20,594 nucleotides of DNA. It comes from a virus. How positions within the stretch are numbered: position 1 is the stretch's first letter; every line of letters begins with the position of its first letter. Where the stretch lies: positions 1 to 20,594 of IMG/VR virus record IMGVR_UViG_3300045999_008304. One strand, 5' to 3'. Below, one piece after another: positions 16,347-20,594 of the stretch. Position numbers and translations under genes: made by a program. Under the pieces are notes generated by a model that was not told where the DNA came from, did not search any database, and saw nothing but the letters and a program-made list of their open reading frames with translations.

Positions 16347-17381
16347 GTGGCTCTACCTTTAGATCCTTCTCAGGGGCCATTATCTCTAAATGATATAGCA
16401 ACAGAATTTACTGGTAGTGATCCAGATAAATTAAGTGAATATTATGCTAACGGATTATATGTTTTGTCAGGAACTATCGGTACGTATGGAGCAATTCCAT
16501 CTAGCGGCCAAATTAGTTTTAAGCAATTTTATGGAGCTTCTAGTGTACCTCCAGCATTTTCAACCACAGTTTCCACCAACCAAACTAATTTAAATCTCAG
16601 AACTTACGCAGTAAGTCAAGGCTGGGATGAAACGAGTCTGTTGGAAGTTACGATTGCCTCCGATGTTTACATTTACTCAACTTCAACTGCAACGGCAGCG
16701 TTAACAATTAGTGGGTCTTTCCCTGAAGGCATAACCCTTATTAACAATGGCTTTATTATGGGCATGGGTGGTAACGGCGGAGCTCAGACCAACGGATTCG
16801 ATGGTGGTGCCGCAATCTCTCTTGGAACAAATGTAACTATCACCAACAACTCTACCATTGCTGGAGGTGGTGGTGGAGGCGGTAGTGGTCAAGCAGGTGG
16901 TGGAGGTGGTGCTGGAGGTGGTAATGGTGGTATGGGTTCAGTTGCAGGCGGCGCCGGAGGTAGCTTAGGATCAGTAGGAGGAAATGGCGGACAAGCAGGC
17001 GTAATTCAGGGACCTATAGCTACTGGCGGTATCGGCGGTGGTTCAGGTGGCGGCGGCGGCGGTTTTTCTTTGCGGTTATGCTACACAGGTCCAACAGTAG
17101 GTGGCGGCGGTGGTGGCGGCGGAAGAATTCTTCCTGGAACAGGCGGCGCCGGAGGAACAGGATGTGATGGCGGCACCGGCGGAGCAGGCGGATCAATAAA
17201 TAATGTTGGCGGCACTTCTACTTTCTGGACTGGCAACGGCGGTGGCGGCGGTGGATGGGGAGCCGCAGGAGGTACCGGAGGATTGAGTCGCACAGGAGGT
17301 GCAGGTGGCAAAGCAGTTGCTCTCAATGGCAATACGGTCACATGGAACGCTACAGGTACTCGTTACGGAGCAATCAGCTAA
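16347..17381 (+). CDS. Glycine-rich tail fibre adhesin 1, gp38-like tip
   Basis: 344 residues from GTG, directly after the S74 fibre stop. GTG is supported by the paralogue at 18225, which starts ATG and encodes the same ALPLDPS start. Residues 1-68 (LSLNDIATEF, then GQISFKQFYGASS) are a fibre N-terminal module. Residues 69-138 are beta-rich and lead into ITLINNGFIMGMGGNGG. From 139 to about 325 the chain is dominated by Gly-Gly motifs, ending GGKAVALNGNTVTW...RYGAIS. The NNG..MG.GGNGG, then NN..IAGGGGGGG, then GGKAV...W order resembles the remembered T2/S16 adhesin gp38 (YGRGGNG, INNTGVIYGGGGGG, GRAVVGNAPSW), whose polyglycine-helix bundle displays receptor-binding loops. T2 gp38 is a separate distal tip; here it seems fused to a fibre module. 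Confidence 0.85.
   Translation: MALPLDPSQGPLSLNDIATEFTGSDPDKLSEYYANGLYVLSGTIGTYGAIPSSGQISFKQFYGASSVPPAFSTTVSTNQTNLNLRTYAVSQGWDETSLLEVTIASDVYIYSTSTATAALTISGSFPEGITLINNGFIMGMGGNGGAQTNGFDGGAAISLGTNVTITNNSTIAGGGGGGGSGQAGGGGGAGGGNGGMGSVAGGAGGSLGSVGGNGGQAGVIQGPIATGGIGGGSGGGGGGFSLRLCYTGPTVGGGGGGGGRILPGTGGAGGTGCDGGTGGAGGSINNVGGTSTFWTGNGGGGGGWGAAGGTGGLSRTGGAGGKAVALNGNTVTWNATGTRYGAIS
16485..16611 (+). repeat. Adhesin duplication, copy 1 (near-identical DNA)
   Basis: Paired with 18364-18488 inside adhesin 2. A core of 49 bases (16505-16553 and 18386-18434) is identical, with 19 more identical bases just upstream after one mismatch. It encodes YGAIPS.GQISFKQFYGASS in both genes. Flanking DNA is clearly more diverged. 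Confidence 0.88.
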
Positions 17382-17524
17382 TGACATCAAAAGAAAAATA
17401 CTTAATTTGTTTTAAATGCGATCAGTTAAAAAACCGTATTTGTCAAAAATGCAACTGTTTTATGCCAGTAAAAGTTTTAATACCTTTTGCTAAATGTCCA
17501 GAAAACAAATGGAATAAGGAATAA
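17381..17524 (+). CDS. Small Cys-rich zinc-ribbon-like protein
   Basis: 47 residues, starting MTSKEKYL at an ATG that overlaps the adhesin stop by one base. A longer in-frame reading from 17255 would lie inside the adhesin gene and is Arg/Ser-rich shadow sequence, so it is rejected. Cysteines form CFKC (10-13) and CQKCNC (21-26), with a last Cys in KCPENKW near 39, a pattern fit for one zinc site. The CxxC...CxxCxCFMPxK...CPxxKW order resembles the small DUF6171-type zinc-ribbon proteins I remember from T4-like phages. No function is established. Its place directly behind an adhesin is unusual for a nucleic-acid-type ribbon. Confidence 0.72.
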   Translation: MTSKEKYLICFKCDQLKNRICQKCNCFMPVKVLIPFAKCPENKWNKE

Positions 17525-17529
17525 AAATT

Positions 17530-17817
17530 ATGACAACCAAATTTGCAGTATATAACGCTGTCCTAGGTGATCACACTTTGTACGATACCAAAGCAGAAGC
17601 ATTACAAGCATTTTGGGTTAATGTGGTTGTTTTTGCTAAAACGCATTTTCATAATACATCCTATATGGTTGTTGAGCAAAATGAAAATGGAACTGAAACT
17701 TGGTTCAACGATTATAACCAGGAAATTGATAAACCAATGACTCCTGAAGAAATTGAAGCAATCATTAACTTTGCAAATACATTAGAAAATTCTACTCCAG
17801 TAGAAACATTGCCGTGA
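17530..17817 (+). CDS. Small adhesin-companion protein A, unknown function
   Basis: 95 residues with AAGGA upstream (AAGGAATAAAAATTATG). I do not recognise a named family. It looks related to the 82-residue protein encoded after the second adhesin: both start M-T-K-aromatic (MTTKFAVYN versus MPTKYEVHN), share a T..EAL helix start near residue 20-25, and share an EQNENG / TQNQDG turn followed by Thr. The acidic C-terminal tail (MTPEEIEAIINFANTLE) is probably helical. No membrane, signal or catalytic motif is seen. The pairing with adhesins suggests an assembly factor or a fibre-bound accessory protein, as inference only. The stop overlaps the cupin GTG start. Confidence 0.72.
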   Translation: MTTKFAVYNAVLGDHTLYDTKAEALQAFWVNVVVFAKTHFHNTSYMVVEQNENGTETWFNDYNQEIDKPMTPEEIEAIINFANTLENSTPVETLP

Positions 17818-18224
17818 ACAGAATTGGTGACTTAGGTTATTTTGGCAATATATGGGTTCGTCAAAACCTGCTTGAAAAAATTGGTGATACAAACGGTGGT
17901 GGTCACAAGCACAAGTTCGACCATGTATCTTTACTTACTCAAGGTAAAGTAAAAGTTGAAATTGATGGACATCCACCTAAAGAATTTACTGCACCTACAT
18001 TTATTGTGATTCGCAAAGAACATAATCATAAATTTACTGCACTTGAAGATAATACAATTTGGTATTGTATATTTGCTTTGCGAGATTTGGATGGTCAGCC
18101 TATTGAAGATTTATATGGTACAGAGCATGATCCAATGTCTTCGGCCGCAGGAGATTATAATTATTCAAACAAAGCAGCAGAGTTAGAAGAAAAACTTACC
18201 AAAGAACACAAAGAAATAAAATAA
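17814..18224 (+). CDS. Cupin-fold metal-binding protein
   Basis: 136 residues from a GTG that overlaps the upstream TGA (GTGA). No in-frame ATG occurs until residue 108, so GTG is the only sensible start. A single cupin domain is visible. Motif 1 has His31, His33 and His37 in GGGHKHKFDHVSLLTQGKVK, and motif 2 has PTFIVIRKEHNHKFTALE with His70 and His72. His31, His33 or His37 and His72 are the likely metal ligands. The C-terminal 30 residues are a charged helix. Small cupins of this pattern occur in marine T4-like phages, but their substrate is unknown to me. Position between two adhesin genes suggests a virion or assembly role; a metabolic enzyme is the alternative. Confidence 0.82.
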   Translation: MNRIGDLGYFGNIWVRQNLLEKIGDTNGGGHKHKFDHVSLLTQGKVKVEIDGHPPKEFTAPTFIVIRKEHNHKFTALEDNTIWYCIFALRDLDGQPIEDLYGTEHDPMSSAAGDYNYSNKAAELEEKLTKEHKEIK

Positions 18225-19301
18225 ATGGCTCTACCTTTAGATCCTTCGGAAGGATCATTATCTTTAAATGATATATCAACAGAATTTGATGGTGGTGATC
18301 CACCAGACAGATTAAGTGAATATTATGCTGGCGGCGGCTTGGTGCCAGCGGGAACCACAGGAACTTATGGAGCAATTCCATCTAACGGCCAAATTAGTTT
18401 TAAGCAATTTTATGGAGCTTCTAGTGTACCTCCAACATTTAACATAACAATTTCAACCAATCAAACAAATTTAAATCTCAGAACCTACGCATTGAGTAAT
18501 GGTTGGAACGGAACTCAACCAGCTTTTATTACAATTGGAACAGGCGTATATATTATATCTGATACTGTGAATACGCCTGCTTTGACAACAGGATCATTTC
18601 CAAATGGTTTAACAATTATAAACAATGGATTTGTTGTTGGCCTTGGTGGATCTGGATATCGAAATACTATTGGAGCATCGACCGCAGGAGGCAACGGAAG
18701 TAATGCTATAAATTTAGATTCAAACGTCACTATTGAAAATAATAGTTACATTGCTGCAGGTGGCGGCGGTGGGGGCGGCTCGGTTTTTGGAGGCGTAGGT
18801 GGAGGTGGCGCTGGTGGTGGACGAGGCGGTAGCGAAAGTTCATCAAGCACAGGAGTTGCCGGAGGAACGCCGGGAAATGTAGGAACCAACGGCACAACCA
18901 CAATCGACACCGGAGGAGCTGGAGGAAGGATATTGCCTGGAACAGGTGGAGCTGGTGGAATCGGCGGTAACAATATTCAATCGTATCCTGGTAGCGGAGG
19001 CGGAGCAGGTGGCGGCGGAGCTTGTGCTGTAGCTTTAGGTCGAATCAGCGGCACCGTTGGAGGCCAAGGTGGTGGCGGCGGTGGATATGGTGCCGCCGGT
19101 GGCAACGGATCATATTTTGGCGCAAATGCTGCTAATAACGTCAGAGGTGGCAATGGTGGTTCGGCAGATGCCGCAGGTGAAAGTGTTGCCGGCACAACAT
19201 CAGGACAAACTCTTGGTGGAACAGGTGGTAAAGCAGTAAATCTCAATGGTTTTGTAGTAACGTGGAGTAATATTGGTACACGTTATGGTGCAATTAGTTA
19301 A
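18225..19301 (+). CDS. Glycine-rich tail fibre adhesin 2, gp38-like tip
   Basis: 358 residues, ATG right after the cupin stop. It is a paralogue of the adhesin at 16347. Residues 1-138 align throughout: ALPLDPS, LSLNDI.TEF, GQISFKQFYGASS, STNQTNLNLRTYA and INNGF..G.GG. The Gly-rich region starts at residue 139 in both. The tip differs in loop content, length and order; here it has a VFGGVGGGGAGGGRGG block and a long GGNGSYFGANAANN stretch. It ends GGTGGKAVNLNGFVVTW...TRYGAIS, like adhesin 1. Likely a second receptor-binding protein using the same attachment point. Whether both are built into each virion or used as alternatives cannot be told from sequence. Confidence 0.85.
   Translation: MALPLDPSEGSLSLNDISTEFDGGDPPDRLSEYYAGGGLVPAGTTGTYGAIPSNGQISFKQFYGASSVPPTFNITISTNQTNLNLRTYALSNGWNGTQPAFITIGTGVYIISDTVNTPALTTGSFPNGLTIINNGFVVGLGGSGYRNTIGASTAGGNGSNAINLDSNVTIENNSYIAAGGGGGGGSVFGGVGGGGAGGGRGGSESSSSTGVAGGTPGNVGTNGTTTIDTGGAGGRILPGTGGAGGIGGNNIQSYPGSGGGAGGGGACAVALGRISGTVGGQGGGGGGYGAAGGNGSYFGANAANNVRGGNGGSADAAGESVAGTTSGQTLGGTGGKAVNLNGFVVTWSNIGTRYGAIS
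18364..18488 (+). repeat. Adhesin duplication, copy 2 (near-identical DNA)
   Basis: Second copy of the duplicated adhesin segment (see 16485-16611). The identical 49-base core is 18386-18434. It lies in the same position within the gene as copy 1, so it is a gene duplication rather than an inserted element. Confidence 0.88.
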
Positions 19302-19311
19302 GGAGAAAATA

Positions 19312-19560
19312 ATGCCAACAAAATATGAAGTTCACAATCAATTAACTGGAATGCTCGAAGAAGCCGCAACTTGGGAAGAAGCGTTGGATTTACAGGCAAG
19401 ACTTAAAAGTGAATATATGGCCAGCATAGAAGAAGTTTTTGCGATAACTATATTGACGCAAAATCAAGACGGATCATGGACACAAGGTTTAGCAAATGAA
19501 AACGGAAATTTAATACCGCCTGTAAATCCTTTAAATGAATATTTGGTAAATAATGCCTAA
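19312..19560 (+). CDS. Small adhesin-companion protein B, unknown function
   Basis: 82 residues. The ATG at 19312 follows the best Shine-Dalgarno sequence in the window, AAGGAG at 19300-19305, which overlaps the adhesin stop. An upstream in-frame ATG inside the adhesin is rejected. The protein (MPTKYEVHNQLTGML, then TWEEALDLQARL, then TILTQNQDGSWTQ) looks related to the 95-residue companion at 17530 and stands in the same relation to its adhesin, one directly downstream, the other one gene further on. It has a helix in the middle and a Pro/Asn-rich end. No recognised domain is visible. An accessory or chaperone role for the adhesin is inferred from the repeated arrangement. Confidence 0.75.
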   Translation: MPTKYEVHNQLTGMLEEAATWEEALDLQARLKSEYMASIEEVFAITILTQNQDGSWTQGLANENGNLIPPVNPLNEYLVNNA

Positions 19561-20233
19561 TTTTTCTTATTTAAAACCATATAAAAGCAGCAATTTTAGT
19601 ATTGTTTCTGTTAATAATATTTTATATTTGACAGACAATTCTGGTTATTGGATGAGCCATAATCCACACAATAATGCAGAATTAAATCAAACTTCATTTG
19701 AGATTGAATTAGGATACGGTCATTGTGTGTGTACCGGATTAGGATTAGGTTTAAAAGAAATTTGTTTGTCTGAAAAACCAACAGTTACAAAAATAACAGT
19801 TATTGAAAAAAATCAAAATTTAATTGATTGGTTTAAAGAAGTTGTTCCTAAAGCTGGTATTAGTTTAAATAAATTTCAATTTATTTGTGACGATGCAGAT
19901 GAAATAAAAGGAATACAAAGTAATTGTTTGTTTTTAGATCATTATAAAAACGATTTTGATTATCACAATACATTGCAGCCCTCAAATCACTCAAATTTTG
20001 TAGATATTATTGAACGATCAAAAAAAATAGCCAAAAACAACTCTCAACAAGTTTTATGGTTCTGGCCTTTGGCACATATTTTTTCTTCGTGGGCTCAAGA
20101 AACATCATCTAAAATAGATATGAAGTCTTTTAACCGTTGGGTTCAATTGGTAGAAATGAACGAAATGCTACCAAGAATGAGTGATGTTAATTTTAAGAAA
20201 AATGTGTTATTATTCTTCAATTTAACAAAATAA
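19553..20233 (+). CDS. Methyltransferase-like Rossmann-fold protein
   Basis: 226 residues; the start overlaps the upstream gene by 8 bases. Residues 57-67 (HCVCTGLGLGL) fit the glycine-rich SAM-binding loop of class I methyltransferases. Strand KITVIEKN follows with Glu85 where the ribose-binding acidic residue is expected. FICDDADEI (Asp113, Asp114) and NCLFLDHY (Asp129) lie where later nucleotide-contacting and central strands would be. The arrangement recalls the spermidine-synthase/methyltransferase fold. No catalytic motif of DNA amino-methyltransferases (DPPY or NPPY type) is seen, so a DNA methylase is unlikely. Substrate is unknown; small-molecule or protein modification, or loss of activity, are all possible. 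It closes this gene run: a terminator-like region and promoter follow. Confidence 0.7.
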   Translation: MPNFSYLKPYKSSNFSIVSVNNILYLTDNSGYWMSHNPHNNAELNQTSFEIELGYGHCVCTGLGLGLKEICLSEKPTVTKITVIEKNQNLIDWFKEVVPKAGISLNKFQFICDDADEIKGIQSNCLFLDHYKNDFDYHNTLQPSNHSNFVDIIERSKKIAKNNSQQVLWFWPLAHIFSSWAQETSSKIDMKSFNRWVQLVEMNEMLPRMSDVNFKKNVLLFFNLTK

Positions 20234-20242
20234 TTTTTTTTT

Positions 20243-20259
20243 AAAATTTCGAATTTTTT
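20243..20259 (+). terminator. Weak AT hairpin and T run after the methyltransferase-like gene
   Basis: AAAATT (20243-20248), loop TCG and AATTTT (20252-20257) form a six-pair AT stem running into T residues. It starts ten bases after the stop codon. The stem is weak, so termination here is only a possibility. Confidence 0.3.
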
Positions 20260-20284
20260 CATTCCGGCTCCAAAAAAATCCGAA

Positions 20285-20313
20285 CGCTTTCCTGGTCTTA
20301 AAAAAGCGATTTT
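20285..20313 (+). terminator. Candidate hairpin terminator before the late promoter
   Basis: CGCTTT (20285-20290) pairs with AAAGCG (20303-20308) across a 12-base loop, followed by ATTTT. The stem is short and the T run brief. It lies upstream of the promoter candidate, the place where the preceding transcript would end. Confidence 0.4.
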
Positions 20314-20335
20314 ACTCCTAGCGTCCTGATGGCAA

Positions 20336-20342
20336 CTAAATA
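20336..20342 (+). promoter_or_regulatory. Candidate T4-like late promoter (CTAAATA)
   Basis: CTAAATA at 20336-20342 matches the late-promoter core reported for marine T4-like cyanophages, the counterpart of T4 TATAAATA read by the gp55 sigma factor. The next ATG is 29 bases on, with GAGGA at 20363-20367, giving a short leader. It sits in the only real intergenic gap of the window; I found no other exact CTAAATA on the + strand. Confidence 0.68.
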
Positions 20343-20371
20343 GTCCAGAAGGTTTTTTTAATGAGGACATA

Positions 20372-20594
20372 ATGCCAGCTGCATACTCCAATCTATACGC
20401 CGAACAAGGATCGACTTTTGTAATAACGCTCTCGGTCGATGACGCATACAACCAAAACTACGATTTAACTGGTTTTACAGCCAATAGTCAAATCCGTAAG
20501 TCCTATTATTCTTCAAACGCAACCGCAACCTTTTCCACATCTATAAATGTGTCTGAAGGTACAATTACACTCACTTTACCTGCATCTGTGACAG
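20372..20594 (+). CDS. Virion structural protein, N-terminal part
   Basis: ATG at 20372 follows GAGGA at good spacing and opens a frame to the right edge (74 codons, cut off). The start (MPAAYSNLYAEQGSTFVITL, then YDLTGFTANSQIRKSYYSSN) is a beta-rich pattern I remember from small structural proteins of marine T4-like phages, where an EQG stretch near the N-terminus and a SQIRKSYYS stretch recur. It resembles the N-terminal domain of baseplate or neck-associated beta-sandwich proteins, but I cannot name the gene. It begins a new late transcript after the adhesin region and has a visibly higher C content than the genes before it. Length and C-terminus are outside the window. Confidence 0.72.
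   Translation, partial: MPAAYSNLYAEQGSTFVITLSVDDAYNQNYDLTGFTANSQIRKSYYSSNATATFSTSINVSEGTITLTLPASVT

Noticed and set aside
16860-17330. CRISPR-like or satellite repeat of GGTGGC-type units
   Set aside because: The repeats are irregular, in frame and encode Gly-rich protein; there are no constant repeat units separated by unique spacers.
17081-17341. Proline-rich open frame on the - strand opposite adhesin 1 (and similar ones at 18746-18973 and 18977-19246)
   Set aside because: Antisense reading of Gly codons (GGN) gives Pro codons (NCC), so these frames are by-products of the Gly-rich genes. No ribosome binding site or family pattern supports them.
16347-19301. Diversity-generating retroelement acting on the adhesin tips
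   Set aside because: No reverse transcriptase gene and no template repeat matching a tip segment with A-specific changes is visible in the window.
20143-20451. 102-codon open frame on the - strand across the intergenic region
   Set aside because: It overlaps the ends of two good + strand genes and the promoter candidate, and its protein has no recognisable features.
1-20594. tRNA genes, insertion sequences or integration sites
   Set aside because: Almost all sequence is coding, gaps between genes are a few bases except 20234-20371, and no cloverleaf, transposase or inverted terminal repeat was found.

Overview
The window reads as part of the virion-structure region of a T4-like myovirus. 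All genes are on the + strand, tightly packed, often with start and stop codons overlapping (TAATG, GTGA or 8-base overlaps). The DNA is strongly AT-rich apart from glycine-coding stretches. Protein types (baseplate wedge gp6/gp7/gp8, a giant DUF4815-type protein, small conserved proteins of marine T4-like phages, and a CTAAATA late-promoter motif as described in cyanophages) point to a marine phage. The host could be a low-GC marine bacterium such as SAR11, or a picocyanobacterium. The host assignment is inference.

Layout. 1-419: C-terminus of a probable gp6. 419-3160: gp7-like wedge protein. 3172-4539: gp8 wedge protein. 4549-11136: a 2195-residue DUF4815-type baseplate/fibre protein. 11138-12075: three small proteins (coiled coil, short fibre-like, small beta protein). 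12092-14393: two fibre proteins carrying GGTG and NGTNW repeats. 14393-14626: small conserved protein. 14649-16346: a fibre ending in a self-cleaving S74 chaperone domain. 16347-19560: two paralogous glycine-rich adhesins resembling T2/S16 gp38. Three small genes lie between them (Cys-rich zinc-ribbon-like protein, unknown protein, cupin) and one small gene follows the second. 19553-20233: a protein with a methyltransferase-like Rossmann motif. 20234-20371: the only real intergenic gap, with weak hairpins and a late-promoter candidate. 20372-end: start of another structural gene.

How it fits together. The first three genes build the baseplate wedge. The giant protein and the fibre genes probably form the host-recognition apparatus attached to it. 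The last third is a host-range module: at least five fibre or adhesin proteins sharing N-terminal modules and repeats, with a duplicated adhesin cassette whose start regions are nearly identical in DNA while their tips differ. The most noteworthy points are the duplicated gp38-like adhesins fused to a fibre N-terminal module, the related small companion proteins behind each adhesin, and a repeat module shared by gp7, gp8 and the giant protein. Family assignments are from remembered family patterns, not from a database search.
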